A stretch of 64,000 nt of DNA. Origin: Aricia agestis (lineage: Eukaryota; Arthropoda; Insecta; Lepidoptera; Lycaenidae). Numbering within the stretch: position 1 is the stretch's first letter; each line of letters starts with the position of its first letter. Location: NCBI RefSeq assembly GCF_905147365.1, contig NC_056418.1, forward strand, positions 1,952,001 to 2,016,000, written 5' to 3'. The position numbers and the translations under genes were made by a program. Shown here piece by piece: positions 26,765 to 38,772 of this stretch. Under the pieces are notes generated by a model, which saw only the letters and a list, made by a program, of their open reading frames with translations, did no database searches and had not been told where the DNA came from.

Positions 26765-27075
26765 ATTATTTTTAAACAAAAAATTAAAACCGACTTCCAA
26801 GGCAATGACAATATTAATATTATACTTAAATGAACTAAAAAGTATTAAATAATTCTTATTCTGTACTCAGTATTAATTCTGTTCTCAATCTTCATTATTT
26901 TGCAATCGGTACCAGCTAACCTAATCGCCAGTTCTCTGACAGAATAGGTATAACAGCAACTTATATACTTAGGACTGGTACCGACTTCAAAATTATGAAG
27001 ATTGAGTACAGAATAAGGATTATTTAATACTTTTTAGTTCATATAAGTACAATCTTAAATGAACTAAAAAGCATT
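26765..27075. repeat. ACCGACTTCCAA-family repeat with long inverted arms
   Basis: AACTAAAAAGTATTAAATAA TTCTTATTCTGTACTCA is mirrored by TGAGTACAGAATAAGGATTA TTTAATACTTTTTAGTTC. Relatives start at 16655, 16864 and 26096 (AACCGACTTCCAA). No gene. Confidence 0.6.
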
Positions 27076-27212
27076 AATTGCTTATAATTGCTTATTTTTA
27101 ATATTTGCTTCAGTAACAAGTGCAACAGTATGTCAAACTTACTGGCACAAATAAAGTTGGGATAGCTCCTTTAACCAAAATAGTATTTATTCTAATTTTT
27201 CTTTAAAAATTT

Positions 27213-27318
27213 TCAATGAAATGTTTGCCTACATATTGTTGAATTTTTCTTGGGATTCCAACCAACACGCCCAATTAATTTCAGCCATTTTCCTCTTATT
27301 AGAGGATCTTGAGGGAAT
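27213..27318 (-). pseudogene. THAP zinc-finger exon remnant
   Basis: After a TTTTACAG acceptor, the minus strand reads FPQDPLIRGKWLKLIGRVGW then NPKKNSTICRQTFH and a stop. This is the second half of a THAP DNA-binding domain: the FP, the invariant W, and the IC of the last zinc ligands. The usual C-x2-H becomes C-x2-T, and a stop follows two residues later, so the domain is broken. The first half (C-x2-4-C) is not visible upstream. It may come from a THAP host gene or a P-element-type transposase. Confidence 0.6.
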
Positions 27319-27461
27319 CTGTAAAACAAATGATTATGATATATAAATATAAACCTTCCTCTAGTTTTAGAGTCACTCTATATTATAGTAGTTATATTAT
27401 ATTAGCTATATTATACTATACTATATTATATTAGTTAAAATAAGATAATATGTCCTTTTTA

Positions 27462-27646
27462 GTCCGGCCGCACATTTTCCGAATTTCTGATCACAAAAAT
27501 TCGGACGCCCCGCCCCGCTCATACATTTTGACACGTCAGAAATTCTTTTAGTATGATGGGTCTACAACAAAATGTATGAACAGAGTGCGTTCCGCCGGGC
27601 GTCCGAATTTTTCTGATCAGAAATTTCGGATAATGTGCGGCCGGGC
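27462..27646. mobile_element. PIF/Harbinger-like MITE, 185 bp
   Basis: TTA on both sides (27459-27461 and 27647-27649). Terminal repeats GTCCGGCCGCACATTTTCCG and its near-exact partner continue with gaps to AAAAATTCGGACGCCC. Non-coding fold-back. Confidence 0.82.
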
Positions 27647-28439
27647 TTAAGGTGATAAAATATATAAAGGTAAATGATTTTTATTTTAGATTTATGTTAT
27701 TGTAAAATATCGATAAGCATATCGATAAATTTGATTCAAGCACTAGCGTATATGTAAGAAATTTTGATGAAAAATTTTTCTTCAAAATTTGTGTAATATA
27801 GGAACAATAGTACCTTTAGTTACGCAAAATATGAAAGTAAAAGGGAGGATTCACAATATTTTATTTGAAATAGAGAACTAAAGACCAGAATATAGCAAAA
27901 ATAAACACATCGTAGCAATTAGGACATGAAGATTAATTACGGGTGAAATGTATATTTTTCAGGATTATTCCTATGATTTACACTGCAATCACTCACAGCA
28001 CAAGTTATTATTGTTATATATAATAGTATTTGTTGAAAATAACATACGATTTAAATAATAAATTGCAAATACCGAAAGGGCATAAAAACGTTTGACGACT
28101 TTTGACGACCTGTCAAATAAAAGTTGTTACAATTTTCATTAGACTGCCTCTCTCTTTTCATCTTGTTATAATTCCATAAAGGATTTTCTTCTCTCTCGCA
28201 CTCTTTGTTGGTCTTTAGCATTATATTATGTCTATGAGATTAACTATAGGTCTCAGGATCTGATGGCAAATTTGATAGCAGATTTTCAAAAAATATCCTT
28301 GATCATTGGACAAATTTCTATATTTGCATGTTTCAGACACAGAATCAATCTCTAGAGGGAAAATAGGATCAAAATGTTTTATTCCAATCACCCCGGTATT
28401 CCGTGAGGTTCAATTTCTTTTCTCACTTTTTGCCATCAG

Positions 28440-28588
28440 ATCCTGGTAGACCTATAAATAAAATGAAGTCAGAAAGTGAAGCCTGTAGAAGACTGATTGA
28501 AGACCATGATTTGTCGTTATGGGAATTGTTGCAAATCCTTGGTTTCTTAGTTCCTAAAAAAATATTGGAAGGTCACAAATTTACATAA
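28440..28588 (+). CDS. candidate terminal exon, unrecognised protein
   Basis: A pyrimidine-rich tract ending TTTTTGCCATCAG precedes an open segment containing KMKSESEACRRLIEDHDLSL then WELLQILGFLVPKKILEGHK and a TAA stop. Residue use looks coding. The acceptor region is itself one arm of an inverted repeat with 28255-28275, so the splice signal may be accidental. No upstream exon was found. Confidence 0.25.
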
Positions 28589-29666
28589 TATCTAACAGAT
28601 TACAGAGCTGTATGGAATCTTTTATTAGCGATTTGATTCAAATTCTTACTTTTGCAGATAAATTAATTTATCAATCAATATCCTATTAATAAATATTACC
28701 TATTCAGGTAATGCATGCAGCAATAATAATTTGATCATTTGATCATCAATTTATTTTCCTTATAATAATTTATGTTCTATCTATTTATATTTTTATGTTG
28801 GAGAGCTTTTCGGCGTATCGTTAATTTATTTCATTTTCTAAAATTGGTGTTAATCAATAAATCCTTCGCTGGTATTTTTAACATAAATTAAACCATTATG
28901 GAGTGATTTATGCAAGTATATTATAAATTATATTCCAATTACAATTATGTCTTAGCCTAGAAGGACCATTATCAAAACACTTTAGAAGAAAAAGACATAA
29001 CGACCAACGTTAGCGACATGGATAGAATACTGATGACAGTATTTCCCATTGATCAGATTCAGATACCTACTTCAGAAATGCCGAGGAGTATAAATTCTAA
29101 GATTACGAAAAAGATACAAAATTAAGAAAGAAAATAATAAAAACACAAAAACCACGTTATTGTTATGATCTGAATAATATTTCGAAACTTATCCTTTATT
29201 TTGATACCTGGTGCCATTCTTTAAAAGTACCTGCAGCTTAAAAAATGTAAACAAACCTCAAAGATAAGTTTTTGTTGACATAAAAATTATAATAGAATTC
29301 CAATATCTCATATCATCATGTTTTTGTTGACATAACAATTAAGTTTTATTGTTAAAGAACTTCCAAACTTGCCAAATTTATGCTGGACCGAACCTGACTT
29401 AAGAACCCGTTAAAATTCATATATTTTTGTTTTGGCTATCACACTTTGTACATGTATTTTATCCAAACAATTTCCGTAAGAGATCCAGTATTTTTCTCCA
29501 CGTCGAATTTATTATTTATCCGAGGTTCAATTTTCTCGACACATCAATTCATTCCTCACCGGTATCAATATCATAAACAAAATGTTCAATTTGCGTCTTA
29601 GCTTCATTCGTGTATCATAAGTCTCAATTTCTTAGCTTCAATCACGCTTCAATAAAAAAAACTTAC

Positions 29667-29850
29667 CTGATCGTCTCACAGGATCGTGGTTAACATAACA
29701 CTGTTACACTGTTAGCAGTTAGTTATTAGTCGTGTCGTGATGTCGTGATGTCGTGTCGGGCACTGTCACTGACGGCGGCGCGGCGGTCACTGCGCGCAGC
29801 CTGCGGAGGATGCGCGTGCGCACCTCGCTCCCCGCCCGGAGGCTTTTGCG
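29667..29850 (-). promoter_or_regulatory. GC-rich island, possible promoter and non-coding first exon
   Basis: An abrupt GC/CpG-rich patch in AT-rich DNA ends, on the minus strand, in GACGATCAG|GTAAGT, a consensus splice donor. Short TCGTGATG repeats lie inside. No coding frame continues to the donor, so it would be a 5' untranslated exon of a minus-strand transcript. No downstream partner exon is recognised. Confidence 0.3.
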
Positions 29851-31319
29851 GCGGTGCAACGTTGGAGAGATAGCATGGGCTCCCTTTCATTTTGATTTGG
29901 TACTGCCAAACACACAATGTCTTATTTAAATTGTCTTTTATGTTTCTGACAATGTTACTCATGATGTAGTAAAAGCTCCTTTAGATTTTAGATAGTACTT
30001 ACATGCTTTTTTTTTATCATAACAATAATAAAATAACACGCAGTTAACGATATAGGAATAACAAAATATTCTAAAACAATAGTTTTAACAGTAGGTTTCG
30101 AACATAACTAATAATAAGATCGAAATAATCTGAGATCAAATTAATGAGCGAAACCCCGTAACTGATAAAAATATTTAAGCAATAAAAATAAATAACCTTG
30201 ACGCCATCGCCCTCAGTTTGGACCACACACTGGGTCCTGAGATGAGGCTGATCGTTCTGAGAAAGCGCACGGCGCGCACCATTTGTAATTAGCATTATTT
30301 ATTTGACAATACTGTCAGTCTGTCACTGTACCTTATGTTTTGTAGACCCCATAAAATTTTGAATATTTTATATAAGTAATGGTATAACATGATCCAGCTA
30401 AGCGCAGCATGATCCAACACCTCACATTAATATTTTTCATCTAATCTACCATTCGAAGTTCAGTAATTCTACTTAGAATACGGTTCAGTACCACAAATTC
30501 TCAGAATAACCTCTCACCTAGTGATTTCTCAGAAAATATCTGCACTTAACTTCGGCCGATAAGATAGGTGAAAACTCTTATCCCATAGACAATTAACGCC
30601 CAAAAGTTTCTCTATTGACCAAAGAGATAGGATCGACAGGAGATAAATGGGCCGGAGACAATCTGATTAGTACACAATAAGACCGTTTACACGATAGATA
30701 GCAGGTAATTTATTATGTGGATGATTAGTCCGTCCACAACTACCAATATTACGTATAAACAACAACGGGAGAAAAGCGTTAAGGTCCTAACAACAAAACT
30801 ATTTCACTTGTGAAAGAAGTGAATTAAGAAATTTAAATGGACTTGTGTGAAATATAAACGTAAATAGTGTTGCCATGTGCTAGCGAATGCTCTTCATAGG
30901 AAGCAGTTGGTGAAACCAAACCATGATATATGACATCTCGAAGCCTCAAAAAGCTTCAACTGAAACCTATCTACACAATCCTCGTTTATGAATAGGAAAT
31001 ACATATATGTCTGTCTGAAAGCATTTCCTATCCTCAGGACCTATGTAAAGGGAATAAACCTGGACATTCCAATGCAAAAGGCATACATCGGATCGGTGAG
31101 AGATGAACGCCTTCGGCACAAAACGACCACGACGCAATCCCGTTCCGCCGGACACGCGATGCTGGTGGTTACCACACGTTAGGGGGTGGTAGGAACAGTC
31201 CCGGACTATGATAAATGTATGCTTGTTTGAGATAGGGAAAGGAGACAGAAAAAGAAGAAGAGAAGAAACTATACATACTCAAGTTAAAATTAAAAATCCG
31301 TTATTGTATGTGTTATCGT

Positions 31320-32027
31320 TTTTAGGGTTCCGTAGTCAACAAGGAACCTAGTTTCGGTCTGTCCGTCCGTCTGTCTGTGCGTCTGTCCGTCCGTCCGTCT
31401 GTCTGTCCGAGGTTTTCCTCAGAGACTATAGGACCTACAAAGCTGTAATTTGGCATAAATGCACATATTAATGATGCCGACAAAACGGTACATGAAATCT
31501 TAAAAAAAAAAAGTATGGCACCTTCCCTACACATCAAGCGGGGATGAAATTTTTTTTTCGCGTCCACCCCATCGTGTGGGATGTCGTTGGATAGGTTTTT
31601 TTTAAATATTATGAGTATTCATAGATCATTTTCCGATTTAGGGATCCGTTTGTGAAATATTAAGTTTTAAAGTGGAAAAAATCGTTAGAGTCCAGTGTCC
31701 GTTCTACCAGCTAAACGACTGCTGCTGGAAATGTGCAAAAATTGACGAGAGTAGGAAATATGCTGAATTTAAAAGGTAAACTATCACGGCTAAGAAGAAT
31801 TCATAAGTTTTTGAGTTATAGTCGATCAACTAAGAAAAATGTATTCGGCAAAGTATAAACTAGGAACTTTTCGTTGAAATTCCTTTGAACGTAACTTAGA
31901 TGATGTTGTTAGTGGTGTAAAACACGTTATAAATGTACATTCATTGACCATAAAAAATATCAAAAACTAGTGGTACTACGGAACCCTATATTGCGCGTGG
32001 CCCGACACGCACTTGGCCAGTTTTTTA
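31320..32027 (+). mobile_element. longest AGGGTTCCGTA...ACTTGGCC element, ~0.7 kb
   Basis: TTTTAGGGTTCCGTAGTCAA at the left, a GTCC/GTCT microsatellite at 31363-31410, and GCCCGACACGCACTTGGCCA at the right. It shows the full extent of the family of which shorter pieces are scattered here. No intact coding frame. Confidence 0.6.
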
Positions 32028-32727
32028 CTTTTTATTAAAACATTATTTACTAACTTAAGGACATTAGTTCATTCAGTGGTTTAAGTGGGTTAAAGAAAAA
32101 ATATCTCGTTTTGCTTAATTTGGTGCTACTTCGAAAGTAGTTTAAGTTGTGACGACTAAATACAGTTCAAAGTTGTAATTAACCAAAAAAGTCTAGGCGA
32201 GTCACGCGTGGCGTTAGCCGCCTCTATTTCCTGATGGTCTAGTTCCAGAAAATGTAAATTTTTTGGGCCTCTGCAGATTGGCCCACGATTGACTAACACA
32301 AGTTATTACAAACGTGTAGAGATTGACGTCGATTATTATTCATGCTAAAGACAGCCTCGCAAACATGATGACAATCATCGTTATCCAATCATGATCCAAC
32401 GTCTCTACGTTGGATCATGAAGGGCTTTTAGAACTTCTAGGCAGGTATAAATAGTCAGTACTCAAGATGCATCTCGGTCTCAAGACACGGTTCAGGCTCT
32501 GTGATTGGTTGGCTGTCAAAATTTGGAATTGGTCCACGGAGCACGGAGCCGAACCACTTCTTGAGACCGGGTCGCATCTTAGGTACTGACTATTTATACC
32601 GGCCTTAGAAGCAATTCTACGATATAGAGACTCTAAATTCACTTGTCCTATGTCAATCTTCAGTGACTATTTAAGAAGTCTTTACATATTTGATTATTTT
32701 GCCGTAAGTCCTGTATAGGTTGGCACC

Positions 32728-32832
32728 ATGGCTCCCCTAGTTCTTCGTGATCGCTTGAATTGCTATTTGTTAATTGATAACAGTGTTCCCGATAGCCGGG
32801 ATGATACTGGCACTGGACTTTGCTCTTTACAG
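32728..32832 (+). CDS. candidate first coding exon of an unrecognised gene
   Basis: An ATG in good context (GGCACCATGG) opens 35 codons (MAPLVLRDRLNCYLLIDNSV... to GTGLCSLQ) that run into a consensus donor CAG|GTAAGT. Composition looks coding. No family is recognised. No convincing continuation was found downstream; a short segment at 34399-34473 would be in phase but lacks a good acceptor. Confidence 0.35.
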
Positions 32833-32839
32833 GTAAGTC

Positions 32840-35280
32840 TCATGCAGTTCCGTCTTCATCAACATTATCATCATCACCACGCAACATAGCGTATTTTAAT
32901 AACATTGTATCTTCTACGTGTTATTTTTAATGACACAAGTGAAGGCTTTCCAAAATTTGCCTTTGTTCATTCTTTGTAAGTACCACAATCTTTTTAACTG
33001 TTTGAAGTTCTTTGGCTGCAACAGATAGAGCCTCAGATTATATACTATATAAAAATTTCTAGATATAATATCTCTAGATATATTTTACAGTTTGTAAGCC
33101 TAAGCTTTAAGCCTTAATTTACCTCCATCAAAATGCATTAGACAAGTGTAAGAAAAATATGGAGTATAGAGTAGACCTTCAGGCGATGACACACGGGCGA
33201 GTAAAAACAAAGAGTGACGTCACATGTAACCAGAACCTGACGCATTCCGAGGGTGACCCGGTTTCTTATCGTGGCCCTCGACTTGTTTTTAAAGAATACT
33301 CTACAAGCCGTTCATTATAAACAGGATTGGATCATAAGACCTATTTTAACCACAGGATCATCAAGCATCATCAAGCGCAGGATATGTCTTCGAGTGGCCG
33401 AAGATTCCTAAGCTGGTGTAACATCATAAGAATGAAAGTCATAAAAGGGAAAGGTCACGAGTCACGTCCTTCAGACACGAGGAACACGAATATACTATAT
33501 AGGCTATACACGATACACACCTAAAGTAACCCATCAACTGGCTGTAATGCTTACAGTCATCTTCAGTTTCTTATTGCCACTAATTTAGATGGCTATATCC
33601 AGTTTTATAAATTAGATATTCCTGATCAGCCATAGCAGAAGCAATTAAGGGGAATAAATAACGTCTGCCTAAGTGTCCCGTCGACACACGATGATATCAT
33701 TCGTCACGGCAATCGAGCTAGCTATAAATTCGCGTAATTACTCGATAAAATTAGCAGAAAACTTGAGGAAAATACCGGTTTATGTAAATCGTAAGGTCTC
33801 AGTATCGATACACCGTGGGCAGAGTTGACGTCAGGCCTCGCGCGCTCCATGTATGGCGTTCTCACCTCAATGTCTCCTATCAGATGGAGGTTCGTGGTAA
33901 CTTTTTATCCTTTTTATGTCCACGATTTAAGTCAATCCCAAAAAGGAATACAGTACAGCAAATGATAACTGGTCAGTGGTCTTTGATGAAAGTATTTTTG
34001 GGACATTATTATAAATGACACAGGAGTTGACCCTTGGCAAATTAGAATAATAATAGAAGACTGGAAAGAACATAATATTCTCAAATGGCTAGCGGTAGCA
34101 GTTGCCGTTTATCAACATTGCGGTTGCAAATCATTCAGGCAAAGCTGCTTAGTCAACTGAGCAATCAAAACAATAATGCAATCAAAAATGGCACATCTAT
34201 ATTTAGTATATATTATAATATATTAAGTTTTTTTTTCGAAATATTCAATCATGAAAATGTAACCAATACTAGTAAACACTAAACAGTAATGTTGTCCTTA
34301 TATATCTTATATTTTCAAAGTCCGATCCTTGAATTATTTATGGTCTATTCGCGTGTGCCTTTGTGATGATATTACGATTATGACTACGTAAGAACCTTCT
34401 AGGGGGCAGTCGTGAGGGCCTACACCCTGCCGGCCCTGCGCCCTGCGGCACGCCCGGCGCATGACCACGACCAATAGGTACTCAATTTAAATACAATAAT
34501 ACCTCATTAGTTTTCATACCTCGTAACGGTTTTTAACTTTGGTTAAAGACACTTTAAAATATTCTATGAGAGGTTGAATTTAGGCCGACGAGAGACGTAT
34601 AGAAAAAGCGAAGGTGATAAAGGTGATATCTCTAAATTCATGCGCAGGAGTTTTTTTTACGAAACCGTACAATTTGCAGCTTCATAAGGTACTTTTGATC
34701 GTTATCGGTCTAGTATCTAGTAAGCACTTATTTACATTTACTTGGATCACCACAGTCGAGCTACGAGATGGCCCGCCTGTTTCAGAAGTTTAACAGTCTA
34801 TTACTCCAACGATCAACTTGCTATATATTTTACACCTCGCTGAAAAGCGATCGAGCAAGATCTCAAGAAAAGAGTCTTAAATCTTAATCCGATCGATCAA
34901 AATCGGCAGGATTTTGATGTTTCACATTTAGAGGGCACATACTACAGTCTCAAACCCCACTCCCACGTTAGGATCCCAGGTTTTCAGAATGCGGAACATC
35001 GGATTGCACTTTAGGCACAGATCTCGCGGGTCGCGATTTCAACGGGCCGTAAGTTATAGCTCATGCTCTCACCGTAAATCGAGCCGGCTTTCTAAATTAT
35101 AATTGCGTTTTAGGCTCTGCCGCACCTAGGTAATAGGTTATGTGAACAGATGCCTAGACTTAGTGCTCTCACAAACTATTTTAGATCTGCATTGCAATAG
35201 ATCCGTTTTAATTCGGACTACATAACTTTAAAAATTTTAGCTAATCTCTATATCCTTCCATCCATAAATCGCTGAACTGA
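32840..35280. other. no gene confirmed downstream of the 32.7 kb exon
   Basis: No phase-compatible exon with good splice sites was found. A GC-rich open stretch at 34399-34473 (GAVVRAYTLPALRPAARPAH to a stop) is the only candidate. Confidence 0.35.
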
Positions 35281-35287
35281 TTTGGAT

Positions 35288-35389
35288 GAAAGGTATAGAC
35301 TATGGCAGAGCTTCCCAAACTGTGCGTCGTGACGCCCCGGGGCGTTGCGACACACAGTTTGGGAAGCTCTGCCATGGTCTATACCTTTC
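35288..35389. repeat. spacerless 102-bp inverted duplication across the hAT-like end
   Basis: 51-bp arms with four mismatches and no spacer (axis at 35338/35339). The outer 18 bases of each arm (GAAAGGTATAGACTATGG) are flank, not transposon, so the fold-back copied a chromosome-transposon junction. Confidence 0.85.
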
Positions 35390-35622
35390 CTCTTATTTTT
35401 ACCTCAAAAAAGCAAGCGCATCCTTCACATTAGCCAGTCTTGCTGGCTTTAATAATTATCTTTCATAAATAATATCTCTTTTAAATTGATAACCTATGTA
35501 GGCTGGTTCTAAAATTGGAAAGTATTTTAAGGGGTGGGTTGAGACCTGAGAGTTGAGGGGCGTTGTAAAAAAATTACAAAGTCCCAAGGGCGTCACAGTA
35601 CAAATAAGTTTGGGAAGCCCTG
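35306..35622. mobile_element. hAT-like MITE with inverted-duplicated left end
   Basis: Ends CAGAGCTTCCCAAACTGTG and AGTTTGGGAAGCCCTG are inverted repeats, flanked by GACTATGG / GACTATAG (7 of 8 identical). The left end is followed at once by its own reverse complement (see 35288-35389), including host DNA from outside the element. Confidence 0.75.
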
Positions 35623-35777
35623 GACTATAGAGTTACTTAGAGTCCGAGGAAAGAATATGATAGTTTTTAATGCGGAAAAATGCACGCATAACTCGCAATA
35701 TTCAAAAGATGTTACTGCTAATGGCTATCGATATATATTTTTCGTTTATTAGGGCCTACCACTATTTTATGAATTAA

Positions 35778-36225
35778 CTAGATGTCCCGCGTGGCTTCGC
35801 TCAATTAGGAATTTTACGGAAACCGTACATTTACCCGCAAAAATAAAGCTTATGTCCCTTGACGTGGTCTACTCTATATAGAAGAAGATAGAAAATTCCA
35901 AATAACATAAAAATTGCTCAAGTAGTTCGTGAGAACCCTTTCTAATAATTTTCCCCGTTTTTTCCACATTTTCCTTTTTAGTTTAGCGTGATATATTCCC
36001 TATAGGCTTCCTCGATAAATGAGCTACATCACTGAAGGAACTTTATTATTCGGACAAGTACTTACTCCCAAACGTCGGTTAAAATTGTAGCCTATGTATT
36101 ATTCTGATGTATAAACTATATTATTGTAAAGTTTCATTAAAATCCATTCAGTAATTTTTGCCTGAAAGAGTAACAAACATCCATACATACCTACAAACTT
36201 TCGCCTTTATAATATTATTAGGATG
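35778..36225 (-). mobile_element. Helitron-like repeat, longer variant
   Basis: CTAGATGTCCCGCGTGGCTT at one end and CAAACTTTCGCCTTTATAAT at the other. The interior resembles the units of the 20.3 kb Helitron. Non-coding. Confidence 0.6.
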
Positions 36226-36594
36226 TGCTCATATAAGTGATAGTATGTCTGTATAAGCATTGTGGATGCAGGATAACCCAAACTTTACAAAGCTCATTTA
36301 CTTAAGTAAATTAAGTACGCTTGGAGGTTGAGTTCTTTTGTTAGACATTAATAAGGTTGAGTCTTTTTGTTATTAATTAGTGACTTTACGATTTGTGTGC
36401 GGTGTGAGTCAGGGCAAGCGTGGGCCAGACCTTGTCTTACAGACTTTGTGACTAACTTTATCAGTATGATGTCCTATATAGGCCACACTCGGATATGCAT
36501 GTAAAAAAAACGAGTCCTGTGTTAGTGTCTAAACCTGTCTAAACGCACTATGCCGAATTGCCGAATTAGACACTTAGACAGATCCATGACATCC

Positions 36595-36835
36595 CTATTT
36601 TTACGGCTGATGGCAAATCGCAGAGGTTTTTAGTGGGTAGGCTCGGCGCTTCTCGTCAGCCAGTCCTACATAACCCCGGGGTGCTTCAGCTGAACTGAGG
36701 CACATCCCCAACCTGGGGCACCCATAGAGGTTTTCCCGTACGCATAAAAAAGGCATGTGAAAAGACGATCCTGACTCCTGCGCGATCTCTCGCCAGCAGT
36801 TTCGGTCATCTTTTTTTTTCATTTTCATTCTTTCT
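36595..36835 (-). repeat. interspersed repeat, probable retroelement fragment
   Basis: On the minus strand: CGAGAGATCGCGCAGGAGTC, CATAGGTGCCCCAGGTTGGG-type text and CTACCCACTAAAAACCTCTG CGATTTGCCATCAGCC. The last part resembles 3' ends of lepidopteran retroelements. A 75-codon frame is present without recognisable domains. Confidence 0.4.
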
Positions 36836-36846
36836 TTCTCTTCATT

Positions 36847-36888
36847 CTTTCTTTTCCTCTACTCTCATAAGAGTAGAGGAAAAGAAAG
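36847..36888. repeat. perfect hairpin, 19-bp arms, 4-base loop
   Basis: CTTTCTTTTCCTCTACTCT at 36847-36865 and its exact reverse complement at 36870-36888. Confidence 0.8.
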
Positions 36889-37454
36889 TGCTTCTGGGTA
36901 GGTACTGTGCAAATACTTTTTCAGCTTTGAAACCGACAACTATCAACCGGCAACGAAATCGGTCTGAAAAGCATTATTTTTAACACGCTTTTACAACTTT
37001 AAAACTATTATTCTCCATGTAAAGATAAAAATATAATACTGAACGTATCATTATGATCATGTAATATCTGACTAAGGTTTACAGGCAGGCGGCCGACCTC
37101 AGCATTTTTGGCCATATCCAGCCTCCAAGGGTACCCTGTGTATGCCGACTCACATAATATTACAGCAGGTCACTCGATAATTATAACGTTAAATGAATTT
37201 ATTGGAATTATTAAAACCTTGTGTTACTTTAATTTATAAATATGTTCGATAAGAATTTTAATTTTCAACTCATTAAAATTGTCAATGAGTCCAATAAATC
37301 GTACCTATTATATAAATCAAAATAACATTACGTATTGCTAATTAAATGTTGACTTTAACGAAAGTAATATAATAAAAAAAAATACCTAAAAGACTAATTC
37401 CGATAGATCATGTTGTAGGTTTAGTAGTAGTAGCTGTATAGTTCATAATAACAA

Positions 37455-38275
37455 AGTTATCCGGCTCGAAGGACCATATTTATTGTCAGGCTTACTTTGT
37501 CTGACTCTTGTTTTTATTAGCACATTACACACATTATTAAGAACAAATAACATGTTACACAAAAGTATCTAGCTATCGTTTTGTCTTTAACGTTAACATA
37601 AGTAAAAAAATGGTCTTTAGTTATCCGGCTCGAAGGACCATAATTTCTGCCAGACTCGATCTGACTGACTCTCGCTTTCTAGTGATTAATGTTGTGCCGT
37701 CACTGACCAAAGAATAGACCGGTAGCGGCCTAGTCTGTTGATAATAATCGCGAGAATACTGGAAATGCGTACAGATCACTTGAGGAAATCGTCATTTAAC
37801 CGTAATTGATTTATAAACAAGTGGCACTCACCTATGTCCCTCGGTCGGGTTATACCAATCCGTACTAATATTATAAATGCAAAAGTGTGTCTGTCTGTCT
37901 GTCTGTAACCTCTTCACACTTAAACCGCTGAACCGATTTTGCTGAAATTTGGCATGGAGATACTTTGAGTTCCGGGAAAGGACATAGGATACTTTTTATC
38001 CCGGAAAATGTACGGTTCCCGCGCAATAAACGAATTTTAGCGCAGAGTTGCGGGCATCATTTAGTCATTAATAAATTAGGATTGCTTGTACTTGAAATGT
38101 ACCTGTCCAAATTATGAAAGTCCATCTATCTGCCCATGATTCAAATTCTCTGATAATGCTGCCTTAAGTTGATCATGACGTGATCAAATAATCCGGCTCG
38201 GAGGTCCATTTGTCTAGTAGGCGATGACACTCGCTCTCTCTCGTGATTGATGTCGGGCCGTCATCAGTATCTGTC
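37455..38275 (+). repeat. three dispersed units of an ATCCGGCTCGAAGGACCA repeat
   Basis: Units at about 37455-37515, 37620-37715 and 38186-38275 share TATCCGGCTCGAAGGACCAT, a GACTCTCGCTTTC stretch and TGATTAATGTTGTGCCGTCA. Probably pieces of one larger element; the last two are separated by a Helitron (37859-38064). Confidence 0.55.
37859..38064 (+). mobile_element. GTCT-microsatellite Helitron, near full length
   Basis: TCCGTACTAATATTATAAAT, GTCT x4, TTTATCCCGGAAAATGTACG, GTTGCGGGCATCATTTAG. The 3' end is TTTAG rather than CTAG. Confidence 0.75.
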
Positions 38276-38772
38276 TGAAGACTAATTGAATTGACGTTAC
38301 GTTACATAATAATAAGCGTCAATGACACAAACGTGTTTTCGATTACTATGTATATGAGTAAAAACGGGTTGCACTCCGGTAGTGCCGACGAAACGAAACT
38401 ACAAAAGCAGGCATACTCTTCGCGGCTTCTTAAGATGGCCAGCTCCCTCTTAAGCTGTTACGCAATATGACTGTGGATGGACCCTTATAAAGGCCAACCT
38501 GACCCATATAGCAATTCCATAAATCGCTTATCACAATGAATAGAATTGAATGAGACAAACAGCTGACCATATGGTCACTGTCTGCAACTACGATTTTTAC
38601 TTATACTACCCCCGACATGAACTTTACGATTACGAACATAAGGATCACTTTCCGCGAAACACCGGAGTAAATTAACTTTGAATATCATAAGTTAAGCAGG
38701 CCATGGGCAGTGATGTCATGTTGAAGAAAGTTTCCTTAAACATATCGAAGTTACTAAGAGGATAATTAATAA

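Noticed and set aside
30180..30282. short frame MVRAVRFLRTISLISGPSVW on the minus strand, considered as a first exon
   Set aside because: No usable donor follows (GTTATT) and the overlapping frame is equally plausible; no recognised family.
34399..34473. terminal exon for the 32.7 kb candidate (GAVVRAYTLPALRPAARPAH)
   Set aside because: Phase fits, but the acceptor lacks a pyrimidine tract and GC-rich composition alone can keep such a short frame open.
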